Assembly: GCF_900445235.1 (NCBI RefSeq)
Contig: NZ_UFSM01000001.1
Span: 800,501 to 864,500, forward strand
DNA: 64,000 nucleotides
Direction of reading: 5' to 3'
Source of the DNA: Aminobacter aminovorans
Lineage (GTDB): Bacteria; Pseudomonadota; Alphaproteobacteria; Rhizobiales; Rhizobiaceae
Below are positions 50,504-59,859 of the stretch, one piece after another. Position 1 is the stretch's first letter. The number at the start of each line of letters is the position of its first letter. The notes beneath the pieces are model-generated. The model had not been told where the DNA came from and made no database searches. It saw nothing but the letters and a program-made list of their open reading frames with translations. A program made the translations under genes and the position numbers.

Positions 50504-53500
50504 ACATGGTCGTTGCTGCCAACTATGCCGAATTCGGCATCCAGTCGAATTTCTCGTTCCTGCGGGGGGCTTCCGCGCCGGAAGAGCTGGTGATCGCGGC
50601 GAAGTTTCTGGGGCTTTCGGCCATCGGCCTTGCCGACTGCAACACGGTGGCGGGTGTCGTCCGCGCATGGAAGATGGCTCAGACGGAGGAGATGGCCTAC
50701 CACCCGGGATGTCGGCTGGTTTTCGCCGACGGCACGCCCGACATGCTTGCCTACCCCAGGGATCGCAAGGGTTGGGGGCATCTGTGCCGCATGCTTACCC
50801 AGGCCAATATACGGGATGAGAGCGAAAAGGGCGCACCGCTTCTCTACCGGAAGGATCTTTTGGAGTGGGGCGACCTGCTGTCGCTCGCCATCCTGCCCGA
50901 CGTGACGGCTGCCACGGAAGATGACGTCACGCTTCTGCGCAGTCTCAAGGAGCGGTTCGGCACCTCCTTGTGGCTGGCGGTCGCGCCGAATTTTGACGGC
51001 AACGACCGCTTCAGGATCGAGCAGGCCGTGACCATGGCCGCGATGGCAGGCGTGCCGCTGATGGCGACCAATGATGCGCTCTACCATGCCCCGAGCCAGC
51101 GCGCGCTTCAGGACGTGCTGACTGCGATCCGCCTCAGTGTGCCTGTTGCCGAGGCTGGCTTCGAGCTCAAGGCGAACGCCGAACGCCACCTCAAGGCGCC
51201 GGTCGATATGGCGAGGCTTTTTCGCAACCACCCGGAGGCCCTGGCCGAGACGCTGCGCTTTGCCGAAAGCCTGCATTTCTCGCTGAAGGAGCTCCAATAC
51301 AATTATCCCGACGAACCGACGGAATCGGGTCTCGAACCGCAGGCGGAATTGGAAAGGCTGACCTGCGAAGGGGCAAAAGAGCGCTACCCCGACGGGGTTC
51401 CGGAGAAGGTTCAGGGGATCATCAGGCATGAGCTCGGCATCGTCGAAAAGCTCAATTACGCCCGCTACTTCCTCACCGTCCACGACATAGTCCAGTTCGC
51501 GCGTTCGAGGGGCATCCTCTGCCAGGGGCGCGGGTCTGCCGCCAATTCGGTCATCTGCTTCTGTATCGGCATCACCGATGTCGGACCCGACATCGTCGAT
51601 GTGCTTTTCGAGCGCTTCATCTCGGAGGAGCGTGGCGAGCCGCCGGATATCGACGTCGACTTCGAGCACGAGCGACGCAACGAGGTCATCGAGTTTATCT
51701 ACCAAAAATACAGCGCCAAGCGCACGGCGCTGGCGGCTTCCGTCGTCACCTATCGCGGTCGCTCGGCCCTGCGCGAGGTCGCCAAGGCGATGGGTCTGTC
51801 GGACGATATCAGGGGCGCCTTGTCGGGCTCGATCTGGGGTTGGTATTCCTCCGTGCTTGGCGAGACGGAAACGACCGCGGGCGGCCTCGACAAGGCAGAT
51901 CCTGTGACCCGGCATGTGATCGAGCATGCCAACGGGATCATGGGTTTTCCACGCCATCTGTCCCAGCATGTCGGCGGCTTCGTCATCACCCGCGACCGGC
52001 TCGACGAGATCGTGCCGATCGTCAAGACGGCGATGGACGAGCGCAAGATGGTCGAATGGGACAAGGACGATCTTGATGCTGTCGGCATATTGAAAGTCGA
52101 TGTGCTGGCGCTCGGCATGCTGACCTGCCTGCGCAAGGCCTTCAACCTGCTCGAGGCACATTATGACGAGCGTGACCGCCATGGCCGGCCCTACACGCTG
52201 GCGACGCTGCCACCGGGGGATCAAAGGGTCTACGACATGATCTGCCGGGCCGACACGCTCGGCGTCTTCCAGATCGAGAGCCGGGCGCAGATGTCGATGC
52301 TGCCGCGGCTCCGGCCACGCAAGTTCTACGATCTTGTCATCGAGGTGGCGATCGTCCGCCCCGGTCCGATCCAGGGCGACATGGTGCACCCCTATCTCAG
52401 GCGGAGGCAAGGAAAGGAGAAGGTAGCCTTTCCGAAGGAAGAACTCGAAGACATCCTGGGCAAGACACTGGGCGTGCCTTTGTTCCAGGAGCAGGCAATG
52501 AAAATCGCCATCGTAGCCGGCGGCTTCACGCCCGGCGAGGCCGACCAACTCAGGCGCGCCATGGCGACTTTCAAGCGCACCGGCACGATCGGCAATTACC
52601 GCGATAAGATGATCAGCGGCATGGTCAAGAAAGGTTACGAGCGCGACTTCGCCGAGCGTTGCTTCAAGCAGATCGAGGGTTTTGGCGAGTACGGTTTCCC
52701 CGAGAGCCATGCTGCGGCCTTCGCGCTGCTCGTCTACGCCTCCTGCTGGTTCAAGGCCTACTATCCCGACGTGTTCTGTGCGGCGATCCTGAACGCGCAG
52801 CCGATGGGATTCTATCGGCCGGCGCAGTTGGTGCGCGATGCGCAGGATCACGGCGTCGAAATCCGCCAGGTCGATGTCAATCACTCCGTCTGGGACTGCA
52901 CGCTCGAGCGTTCGGGCTTCGATCCAAAGCGCATTCAGCAACGCCATGCCGAAATGCGGGATGTCATCAGGACCAGCCACGCCGTCCGACTCGGCTTCCG
53001 TCAGATCAAGGGGCTTTCCGACAAGAAGATGCAGGCATTTGTCGAACGGCGCGGCAAGGGCTATGTCTCGGTGCGCGATGTCTGGCTGCGCTCGGGGCTC
53101 GATGTCGGCGAGATCGAATTGCTCGCCCAGGCTGATGCCTTCCGTTCGATCGATATCGACAGGCGTGCCGCCCTCTGGGCGGTGCGTGCGCTCGATGGCA
53201 AAAGTGCCGCCGAGATGCTGCCGCTGTTCGACCGTCCCGATGTCCAGCTGGTCAACAACGAACCTGAGACGCATTTGCCGTCGATGCCGCTCGGCGAACA
53301 CGTTATCCATGACTACCGTTCGCTCGGCCTGTCGTTGAAGGCGCATCCGGTGGCCTTCCTCAGGCATCACCTCGACCGCGCCGGCATCACACCCAATGCC
53401 CGGCTCGGCAGCGTGCCCGACGGGCGGCGTGTGTCCGTTGCAGGGCTGGTTCTGGTCCGCCAGCGACCGGGCAAAGGCAATGCCATCTTCCTCACACTGG

Positions 53501-53847
53501 AGGACGAGCATTCGATCGCCAATGTCATCGTCTGGGCGCGGGTCTTCGAGCGTTTCCGACCTGTCATCATGGGGTCGAAGTTCATCCGCGTCACCGGCAA
53601 GCTCCAGGCGGAATCAGGCGTGATCCACATCGTCGCCGACAAGATGGAGGACCTGACGCATTGGCTGGCAGCGATGTCGGAAGAGCTGCAGGCGTCAACC
53701 GATGCTCAGGTCGTGCCCGCCCTGGCTAATGGAGCGCGGCAAAGCGCTGCGGAGAAAGCAGCAAAAGATCCGCGTGTTACCCAGAGCTATGAAAGGCTCG
53801 CCCGCAAGGCCAGCAGCGTCATGCCCAAGGGGCGCAATTTTCAATGA
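50500..53847 (+). CDS. dnaE2: Error-prone DNA polymerase III alpha-like subunit DnaE2 (ImuC)
   Basis: DnaE2 performs translesion synthesis after SOS induction. The 1115-residue protein has an N-terminal PHP domain (QSNFSFLRGASAPEELVIAA), catalytic aspartates in PPDIDVDFEHERR (Asp383, Asp385, Asp387), VVTYRGRSALREVAKAMGL, LRPRKFYDLVIEVAIVRPGP, QEQAMKIAIVAGGFTPGEAD, the helix-hairpin-helix region and a C-terminal OB fold (VSVAGLVLVRQRPGKGNAIF). It starts within the imuB stop codon, so translation is coupled. LexA-controlled through the upstream box. Confidence 0.96.
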   Translation: MNMVVAANYAEFGIQSNFSFLRGASAPEELVIAAKFLGLSAIGLADCNTVAGVVRAWKMAQTEEMAYHPGCRLVFADGTPDMLAYPRDRKGWGHLCRMLTQANIRDESEKGAPLLYRKDLLEWGDLLSLAILPDVTAATEDDVTLLRSLKERFGTSLWLAVAPNFDGNDRFRIEQAVTMAAMAGVPLMATNDALYHAPSQRALQDVLTAIRLSVPVAEAGFELKANAERHLKAPVDMARLFRNHPEALAETLRFAESLHFSLKELQYNYPDEPTESGLEPQAELERLTCEGAKERYPDGVPEKVQGIIRHELGIVEKLNYARYFLTVHDIVQFARSRGILCQGRGSAANSVICFCIGITDVGPDIVDVLFERFISEERGEPPDIDVDFEHERRNEVIEFIYQKYSAKRTALAASVVTYRGRSALREVAKAMGLSDDIRGALSGSIWGWYSSVLGETETTAGGLDKADPVTRHVIEHANGIMGFPRHLSQHVGGFVITRDRLDEIVPIVKTAMDERKMVEWDKDDLDAVGILKVDVLALGMLTCLRKAFNLLEAHYDERDRHGRPYTLATLPPGDQRVYDMICRADTLGVFQIESRAQMSMLPRLRPRKFYDLVIEVAIVRPGPIQGDMVHPYLRRRQGKEKVAFPKEELEDILGKTLGVPLFQEQAMKIAIVAGGFTPGEADQLRRAMATFKRTGTIGNYRDKMISGMVKKGYERDFAERCFKQIEGFGEYGFPESHAAAFALLVYASCWFKAYYPDVFCAAILNAQPMGFYRPAQLVRDAQDHGVEIRQVDVNHSVWDCTLERSGFDPKRIQQRHAEMRDVIRTSHAVRLGFRQIKGLSDKKMQAFVERRGKGYVSVRDVWLRSGLDVGEIELLAQADAFRSIDIDRRAALWAVRALDGKSAAEMLPLFDRPDVQLVNNEPETHLPSMPLGEHVIHDYRSLGLSLKAHPVAFLRHHLDRAGITPNARLGSVPDGRRVSVAGLVLVRQRPGKGNAIFLTLEDEHSIANVIVWARVFERFRPVIMGSKFIRVTGKLQAESGVIHIVADKMEDLTHWLAAMSEELQASTDAQVVPALANGARQSAAEKAAKDPRVTQSYERLARKASSVMPKGRNFQ

Positions 53848-53946
53848 AGGAAGTTTGTTGAACGCGAGCTTGGGCGCAAGGGGATGCCCGCAAAGTCCTG
53901 AACAAGCGCGTGAGCACCGAAATCGATTCCGGGTCGGTGTCGTGGG

Positions 53947-54174
53947 CTAGTCTGTCGCTGAGGCGTTCTTGGGCGCGACCTCGGTGTCGGCAATCTGCCG
54001 TGCCTCGGATGGCAGCATGACTGGAATGCCGTCACGGACCGGGTAGGCGAGGCGGGCGAGCCTGGAGACAAGCTCGCCGCGTTCGGCATCCCACCTCAGC
54101 GGTCCCTTGGTCAGCGGGCAGGCCAAAAGTTCGAGCAGCTTGACGTCGATGTCGCGTTTGTTGGTCTCGACCAT
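53947..54174 (-). CDS. Trm112 family protein (YcaR-like)
   Basis: The 75-residue protein [20 protein letters not shown] continues [20 protein letters not shown] and [14 protein letters not shown], the bacterial Trm112/UPF0434 pattern. Only one of the usual zinc-site Cys residues (LACPLTKG) is retained, so zinc binding may be lost. In archaea and eukaryotes Trm112 activates methyltransferases; the bacterial role is less certain. GGAGAG precedes the ATG. Last gene of a four-gene minus-strand cluster. Confidence 0.88.
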   Translation of the reverse strand: MVETNKRDIDVKLLELLACPLTKGPLRWDAERGELVSRLARLAYPVRDGIPVMLPSEARQIADTEVAPKNASATD

Positions 54175-54197
54175 TCCAGCTCTCCGGGCAGCGTTGC

Positions 54198-54869
54198 CTA
54201 TTGCAGGCTCGATCCGAAATCTTCGTTTTCGCGGGCAAGTGCCATTTCGGTGATCGCAATCAGCGTCTCGGCGCGGGTCTTGAGATCGGGGGCTTCGAGC
54301 AGTGCCTGTTTTTCGGCGGCGCCATAGGGCGCCATCATCGACAGCGCGTTGACCAGTATGGCGTTGTCGGCACGGCTGACGCTCTCCCAATCGGCCTCGA
54401 GTTCGTTGGCCTGGAGGTAGGTGCGAAAGGCCTTGAGCAGTGCGGGCCGGTCGACTTCCGCGCCGGCCTTGTCCTCGCCGAGATCCGCAGCAAACGAGGT
54501 GATCCTGCACTGCCGGAAAGGCGTCTTGACGGCCAGCTCCTGGGCGACGCGGAAACGGCAGACGCCTTGCAGCGAAATGAGGTAGCGCCCGTCTCCCGTC
54601 TCGGCGAGCGAAGTGATACGGCCGATGCAGCCGACCGGGCAGAGCGCCGGTTCGCCGTCCGGACGCAGATTGCCGTCGAGCGAGGGCTGGATCATGCCGA
54701 TCAGCCGCGAACCGGCCATCGCATCGTCGATCATCTGGAGGTAGCGCGGCTCGAAGATGTTGAGCGGCATCCGCCCGCCCGGCAACAACAAGGCAGCCGT
54801 CAGCGGGAACACCGCCAGCGTTGTCGGCAGATCGCTGTCGAGCCGGTAATGGGCGTTTCCTGCCTGCAT
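54198..54869 (-). CDS. Lon N-terminal substrate-binding domain protein
   Basis: The 223-residue protein is a stand-alone Lon-N (PUA-like) domain: [52 protein letters not shown] and a C-terminal helical bundle. It lacks the AAA+ and protease domains of Lon. Cytosolic; probably an adaptor or protein-binding domain of unknown target. It lies between the thioredoxin-TPR gene and Trm112 with short gaps, a common alphaproteobacterial order. Confidence 0.88.
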   Translation of the reverse strand: MQAGNAHYRLDSDLPTTLAVFPLTAALLLPGGRMPLNIFEPRYLQMIDDAMAGSRLIGMIQPSLDGNLRPDGEPALCPVGCIGRITSLAETGDGRYLISLQGVCRFRVAQELAVKTPFRQCRITSFAADLGEDKAGAEVDRPALLKAFRTYLQANELEADWESVSRADNAILVNALSMMAPYGAAEKQALLEAPDLKTRAETLIAITEMALARENEDFGSSLQ

Positions 54870-54935
54870 CTTGTCCTCAGCTGCTACTCATCTGGGGTAG
54901 CGGCGGTCAAACGCAAGACCGCAACGATTGTACGG

Positions 54936-55904
54936 TCACGAAAACAACAGCGACGACAGCTTGCGCCTTGTGGCCAGCGTCACTTCGTCGGTGAAGCCCC
55001 AGGCCTCGAACAGTTTGAGCAATTGCGCCCTGGCGCCGTCATCGTTCCAAGTTCGGTCCGCCTTGACGATGGCAAGCAGGTTGTCGGCCGCCTCGGTGCG
55101 CTGGCCCTTGGCGTTCTGGATCATGGCGAGATCGAAACGCGCCTGGTGATCGCCTGGGTTCTGCGCCAGCCGGCGATCGAGCTCGGCGGAATCGCCGAGC
55201 GCTGCCGCTTCTTCGGCGAGTGCGATCTTGGCGCGGACCGAAACAAGCGCTGCGGCTGCCTTCTTGTCGTCCGGCGCGCGTGCCAGAACCTCGTTTGCGC
55301 CTTCGACGTCGCCTGCTTCGAACAGAATGTCGGCAAGCGCTGCGATGGCGTCGATGTTGTCGGGTACCTGTTCAAGCACGGCATCGTAGATCTGCACCGC
55401 CGTCTGCAGGTCGCCGGCGTCGCGTGCCTCGGCCGCGGCTGCAAGCGCCTCGGCGATCTGCGGCTGGCCGCCATCCTTGCCGGCGATCTTGTCGATGAAG
55501 TCGCGGATCTGGCTCTCGGGCACCGCCCCCATAAAGCCGTCGACCGGCTGGCCGTTCTTGAAGGCGATGACGGCGGGAATCGACTGGATGCCGAGCTGAC
55601 CGGCAATCGCCGGATGGTCGTCGATGTTCATCTTGACCAGCTTCACCCGGCCGCCGGCGGCCTGAACGACACGCTCGATAACAGGGGTCAGCTGTTTGCA
55701 CGGGCCGCACCACGGCGCCCAGAAGTCGACCAGCACCGGCTGCTTGCGCGATTCCTGGATCACGTCGGCGCTGAAGGCGGCGGTCGTCGTGTCCTTGATG
55801 AGATCGGCCGCGGGCGCAGCCGCATTGGCGGGTTCCGCGCCAAATTGCACGTTGGTGGCGTACTGGCCGCTCATGCCGCCGAAGGGATTGCTTTCGTTGC
55901 TCAT
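54936..55904 (-). CDS. Thioredoxin-TPR protein (YbbN/CnoX-like)
   Basis: The 322-residue protein has an N-terminal thioredoxin domain (about residues 45-145) with a complete WCGPC active site (VLVDFWAPWCGPCKQLTPVI) and the cis-Pro in IQSIPAVIAF. A C-terminal TPR-like region (about 155-310) follows. E. coli CnoX has a SxxC-type site and acts as a holdase, so the intact CxxC here suggests redox activity in addition to chaperoning. An ATG two codons inside a GTG is the more likely start. First of the thioredoxin-LonN-Trm112 unit. Confidence 0.9.
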   Translation of the reverse strand: MSNESNPFGGMSGQYATNVQFGAEPANAAAPAADLIKDTTTAAFSADVIQESRKQPVLVDFWAPWCGPCKQLTPVIERVVQAAGGRVKLVKMNIDDHPAIAGQLGIQSIPAVIAFKNGQPVDGFMGAVPESQIRDFIDKIAGKDGGQPQIAEALAAAAEARDAGDLQTAVQIYDAVLEQVPDNIDAIAALADILFEAGDVEGANEVLARAPDDKKAAAALVSVRAKIALAEEAAALGDSAELDRRLAQNPGDHQARFDLAMIQNAKGQRTEAADNLLAIVKADRTWNDDGARAQLLKLFEAWGFTDEVTLATRRKLSSLLFS

Positions 55905-55976
55905 CTTCACTCTTCCGGTATTCGCTATCTTCTGCCGGTCATCAGGCCCAGCGGCTGTCCGTCCACCATGTGGCGA

Positions 55977-56489
55977 TCAGTCGGAGACTTTCAAGATAAC
56001 AGCATCATGGCCGGTTGCCTCGACGAATCGCAGCAGGTCGGCATGGGCAATCGAGGTCGTGGCTTCGTTGGTCAGCGGGTGGGCGTTGATGACGGCGTTT
56101 TCCATAAGCGCGCTGTCGAGCACCAGTTTCACCCTGGCGGAGGTGTCGTTGATCAGCCCGAAGACGGTGACAGCCCCAGGCGCGACACCGAGCAGTTCCA
56201 TGAGTGCCTCCGGCTTGCCGAACGAGACCCGGCTTGAGGCACCGATCAACTGGTGGATCTGCTTGAGGTCGACGCTTGCCTCCTCGTCCACAGTCACCAG
56301 AAAGAAGTTGTCCTTCTTGTCCTTGAGGAACAGGTTCTTGGTGTGGCCGCCTGATATGGCGCCGCGCAGCGCCTGCGAATCGGCGACGGTGTAGAGCGGC
56401 GGATGATCGTGGGTGGTCACGGAAATGCCGAGCTCGGCCAGGTAGGCGAGCAATTCGGTGCGGGTCTTGGGTTTCGTCGAGGCGGTCAT
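55977..56489 (-). CDS. YbaK/ProX-type aminoacyl-tRNA deacylase family protein
   Basis: The 170-residue protein matches the prolyl-tRNA-synthetase-associated (YbaK/ProX) domain: LGISVTTHDHPPLYTVADSQ, GGHTKNLFLKDKKDNFFLVT (conserved K-N-L-F-L-K-D-K) and VTVFGLINDTSARVKLVLDS. These free-standing editors hydrolyse mis-charged Ala- or Cys-tRNA(Pro). The ATG chosen gives the family length; the frame extends 20 codons upstream. Same strand as the thioredoxin-TPR gene, 72 bases ahead of it. Confidence 0.92.
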   Translation of the reverse strand: MTASTKPKTRTELLAYLAELGISVTTHDHPPLYTVADSQALRGAISGGHTKNLFLKDKKDNFFLVTVDEEASVDLKQIHQLIGASSRVSFGKPEALMELLGVAPGAVTVFGLINDTSARVKLVLDSALMENAVINAHPLTNEATTSIAHADLLRFVEATGHDAVILKVSD

Positions 56490-56642
56490 CGCAGCTTCCG
56501 AGATTTGCCGTTGCGCGAGGTTTATGGGCAAAGCCGGCTTTCTGCACAAGTCCGGCTTGAGCTGGCATGGTGCTTCCCGAGGGGAAATATGGGATTCTCG
56601 GGCACTGCGGGAAAAAGTTCAAAAAAGAGCGGTTTTTCCCTG

Positions 56643-56671
56643 TTGCATTCGCCGCGAGCTTCGGCCATATA
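56643..56671 (+). promoter_or_regulatory. Probable promoter of tRNA-Gly
   Basis: TTGCAT (56643-56648) and CATATA (56666-56671) are separated by 17 bases and predict a start about 20-25 bases before the mature tRNA. Confidence 0.45.
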
Positions 56672-56700
56672 GCAGCCGTTGCGGCGACGAGCTGCGGCGA

Positions 56701-56775
56701 GCGGGTGTAGCTCAGGGGTAGAGCACAACCTTGCCAAGGTTGGGGTCGAGCGTTCGAATCGCTTCACCCGCTCCA
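56701..56775 (+). tRNA. tRNA-Gly, anticodon GCC
   Basis: The acceptor arms GCGGGTG and CACCCGC pair perfectly. The D-arm GCTC-AGGGGTA-GAGC, anticodon arm CAACC-TTGCCAA-GGTTG with anticodon GCC, and T-arm with TTCGAAT are all standard. CCA is encoded at the 3' end. It reads glycine codons GGC and GGU. Confidence 0.97.
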
Positions 56776-56789
56776 AATATCCCACGAAA

Positions 56790-56820
56790 AAGGCCGCGGT
56801 TTACCGCGGCCTTCGTCGTT
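56790..56820. terminator. Rho-independent terminator of tRNA-Gly
   Basis: AAGGCCGCGG and CCGCGGCCTT form a perfect 10-bp stem around TTTA, followed by TCGTCGTTT. It is 14 bases past the tRNA. Confidence 0.85.
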
Positions 56821-57105
56821 TCTGGGAGGCGGTGAGCCCGCGACGCTTCAATGCAGCTTGTCCTCGAAGCAAGGTCGAATGGCTTGGTCCACGGCAAATG
56901 TCCGTATCGTCACCTCGGCCGCTAGATTCGCGTCAGGCGCTCGAAACGCGACAGAATCATTAGCGCGGTTGCCGCGCGGCCGACCCAGAACCCAGCACAC
57001 CCTCTACAGGGCCGAACGTACAAGATAGCGTGCTGGCATGAGCCCTCGACAGACGCCAGGGCCAGTGGCGCCGAACGCCTTGCAGTCTGCTTGGCGAGGT
57101 CCCAG

Positions 57106-58158
57106 CTAGACGGCCGATGCCTTGGCGGCGCGTAGCAGCATGCCGAACAGGTCGCGTGGCTCGTCGGGATCGGCCAGCAGGTCGAGCTCCTCGAACAGGC
57201 CGGTGTCGATCAGCTTGTCCCTGACGTAACGCAAAGCGGAGAAATCCTCGATGGCAAAGCCGACACTGTCGAACAGCGTGACCTGCGCGCTCGAGCTGCG
57301 GCCCTGCGCCTTGCCTGCCATGACCTGCCACAGCTCGATGACGGGGTGATCGGCAGCCAATTGCTGGATCTCGCCCTCGATGCGCGTCTGCGGTGGGAAC
57401 TCGACGAAGATGTCCGAGCGCAGCAGGATGTCCTTGTGCAGCTCGGTCTTGCCCGGGCAGTCGCCGCCGACGGCGTTGATGTGCACGCCGGTGCCGACCA
57501 TGTTGTCGGTGAGGATGGTCGCAAGCTGCTTGTCGGCGGTGACGGTGGTGATGATCTGGGCACCTTCCACCGCGTCCTGCGCATTGTCGGCAATGACGAT
57601 GTCGAAGCCCATGCCGGCAAGGTTCACCTTGCACTTCTGCGAGGCCGACGCATCGATGTCGTAGAGGCGCAGCTTGTTGATGCCGAGCAGCGCCTTGAAG
57701 GCCAGCGCCTGGAATTCCGACTGCGCGCCGTTGCCGATGATGGCCATGGTGTCGGCCCCCTGGGGGGCGAGATATTTGGCCGCCACCGCCGAGGTGGCGG
57801 CGGTACGCAGCGCAGTCAGGATAGTCATTTCGGTCAGCAGCATCGGATAACCGTTGCCGACATCGGCGAGTACGCCGAAGGCGGTGACCGTCTGGCGGCC
57901 GTCGCGCGTGTTCTTGGGATGGCCGTTGACGTATTTGAATCCGTAGAGATGGCCGTCACTTGTCGGCATCAACTCGATGACGCCGTCATGGCTGTGCGAG
58001 GCGATGCGCGGGGTCTTGTCGAACTGCTCCCAGCGCAGGAAATCCTCTTCGACATAGGCCGACAGCTCGGTCAGGAAGCGTTCCACGCCGACCGCCAGCA
58101 CCAGTTTCATCATGTGGTCGACGCTGACGAACGGAACCACGTTCAGTTTTTCGGCCAT
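57106..58158 (-). CDS. ocd: Ornithine cyclodeaminase
   Basis: The enzyme converts ornithine to proline and ammonia. The 350-residue protein starts MAEKLNVVPFVSVDHMMKLV and has the mu-crystallin/OCD fold: FDKTPRIASHSHDGVIELMP, YGFKYVNGHPKNT (substrate), and the NAD loop AIIGNGAQSEFQALAFKALL, then INAVGGDCPGKTELH. It follows arginase by two bases, so arginine to ornithine to proline catabolism is encoded as one unit, a layout typical of rhizobia and Agrobacterium. Confidence 0.94.
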   Translation of the reverse strand: MAEKLNVVPFVSVDHMMKLVLAVGVERFLTELSAYVEEDFLRWEQFDKTPRIASHSHDGVIELMPTSDGHLYGFKYVNGHPKNTRDGRQTVTAFGVLADVGNGYPMLLTEMTILTALRTAATSAVAAKYLAPQGADTMAIIGNGAQSEFQALAFKALLGINKLRLYDIDASASQKCKVNLAGMGFDIVIADNAQDAVEGAQIITTVTADKQLATILTDNMVGTGVHINAVGGDCPGKTELHKDILLRSDIFVEFPPQTRIEGEIQQLAADHPVIELWQVMAGKAQGRSSSAQVTLFDSVGFAIEDFSALRYVRDKLIDTGLFEELDLLADPDEPRDLFGMLLRAAKASAV

Positions 58159-58160
58159 GG

Positions 58161-59081
58161 TCAGTAACTCCGGGTTGGACGGTCCATGATGCGGCGGCCC
58201 ATCAGGCTTGCCGTCAGGTCGACCATCAGCGTTGCGGTGCGGCCGCGTTCGTCGAGGAAGGGGTTCAGCTCGACAAGGTCGAGGCTGGTGACGAGGCCGC
58301 TGTCATGCAGCATTTCCATCACCAGATGCGCCTCGCGGAAGGTCGCGCCGCCGGGCACGGTGGTGCCGACGGCCGGCGCGATCGCGGGATCGAGGAAATC
58401 GACATCGAAGCTGACATGCAGCATGCCGCCTGCCGCCGCGACCCGTTCCAGGAAGGCGCGCAGGAGGGGTGCGATGCCATGTTCGTCGATGGCGCGCATG
58501 TCGTGGACGGTGACGCCCGCCTCGGCGAGCGCGACCCGCTCGGCCGGATCGACGCTGCGGATGCCGAGCGCGCAGATGCGCTCGGGGCTGACATTGGCCT
58601 GGAGCTTGGGGAAATAGCCCTGGAAGCCGGACAGGCCGCTGGCATAGGCAAGCGGCACGCCATGCAGGTTGCCGCTGGTCGTGGTGTCGAGCGTGTGGAA
58701 ATCAGGGTGCGCGTCGAGCCAAAGCACGAACAGCGGCTTGCCGAGTTCGTCGGCGCGCCGCGCAATGCCGCTGACCGTGCCCGCCGACATGCTGTGGTCG
58801 CCACCGAGGAAGATCGGCAGAGCGTCGGCACTCATCTGGTAGGCTGCCTCGGCCAGGGCGGCGGTCCAGGCTGCGATCGCGGGCAGGGCTTTCAGCGCCT
58901 TGTTCGGGTGTGCCGGTATTGGCCCCGGTGTCGGCACCACCTGTCCCATGTCGGCGACGGAATGGCCGAGCTCGACCAGCGCCTCGACAAGGCCAGCGGT
59001 CCTGAGCGAGCTTGGTCCCATGTCGCAGCCCCTGCGGTCGGTACCTTCCTGAATGGGTGCGCCAATGATCCGGCAATGCAT
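58161..59081 (-). CDS. rocF: Arginase
   Basis: Arginase hydrolyses arginine to ornithine and urea. The 306-residue protein has the binuclear Mn-site motifs GGDHS, LWLDAHPDFH and SFDVDFLDP in order, plus SGNLHGVPLA. The D-A-H-x-D-F-x position that is usually Asn in arginases (D-A-H-x-D-x-N) is His here (HPDFH), a variant seen in some bacterial arginases. GAGGAGA precedes the ATG. First gene of the unit with ocd. Confidence 0.92.
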   Translation of the reverse strand: MHCRIIGAPIQEGTDRRGCDMGPSSLRTAGLVEALVELGHSVADMGQVVPTPGPIPAHPNKALKALPAIAAWTAALAEAAYQMSADALPIFLGGDHSMSAGTVSGIARRADELGKPLFVLWLDAHPDFHTLDTTTSGNLHGVPLAYASGLSGFQGYFPKLQANVSPERICALGIRSVDPAERVALAEAGVTVHDMRAIDEHGIAPLLRAFLERVAAAGGMLHVSFDVDFLDPAIAPAVGTTVPGGATFREAHLVMEMLHDSGLVTSLDLVELNPFLDERGRTATLMVDLTASLMGRRIMDRPTRSY

Positions 59082-59124
59082 CTCGATGTCTCCTCGCCGG
59101 GCGGTGGCCCGGAGCTGTTTTCAA

Positions 59125-59859
59125 TTCTCGCGCTCGCGGCGGTGTCCAGCCTCTGCGCTTTCACCCTCGCACTTGAGCCAGGAAACGAAGGCATCGAGCG
59201 CACATGCACCACGGCATAATATGCCGCGAGCGTGGCGTCCACTGACGGGCACAGATGGCTGATCGTGCCTGGCCGCAAGCGCTGCCGAAACAAAGGCGGT
59301 GTTGGCCTGCGTGACGTCAAGGCCGCTAAGGCAGGCGTCGATCGAGGCCCGCGTCCGTGTCGAAGACCATGATTGGGTTCTAAAGTGATGCCCGCCACCT
59401 TGCGCCATTGCCACCGCGACCGGCTGTCAGCGTTGTCCTTAATCGCCGGCACGGAAAGGACGCCTTGGGGCGTCATCGTGTTTTCGCCGTCTGCGAGCAG
59501 TCCGGGGCGGCACGCCGGTGCGATCGACGAAGAAGATCTCGCGGTTGCCGTCGTCAGTTTGTTGCGCAGCCCTGATGTAGTTGATCTCGACGTCTGTTCG
59601 CTTGCCTGCCGCCCCGCTGATGTTTTGGAAACTCAGGTCGACACCGGGATGGCCGCGGCGGAAAGTGGGCGACCCTTGGAATCAGCCAGCGTTGCTAAGG
59701 CCCAGCGGTGCGCGGATGCGGAGCTTGGCGGCTTGCCCTGAGACGACGCGCTTTCCCGACCTGACCTGCGCAAGCGCCGCATTGGGATGGGCGATACGCC
59801 CGGCAGCAGTGAGTTCGATGGCATTGTGGCTGTGCACGAACAACACCGCGTGGAATGAC
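59125..59859 (-). pseudogene. Decayed GcvA-like LysR regulator
   Basis: Conceptual minus-strand translation across frames yields LysR blocks in the right order. First come LFVHSHNAIELTAAGR and AAKLRIRAPLG. After an in-frame stop come RRGHPGVDLSFQNISGA, KRTDVEINYI and NREIFFVDRTGVP. In other frames CPSVDATLAAYYAVVH and AFVSWLKCEG complete the C-terminal domain. The DNA-binding first 50 residues are missing: the remnant begins at the stop of the aminotransferase. Several frameshifts and a stop make it non-functional. Confidence 0.65.

Noticed and set aside
56701..57105. tRNA-Gly as an integration site for a mobile island
   Set aside because: No second copy of the tRNA 3' end, no integrase and no composition change were seen in the following 7 kb.
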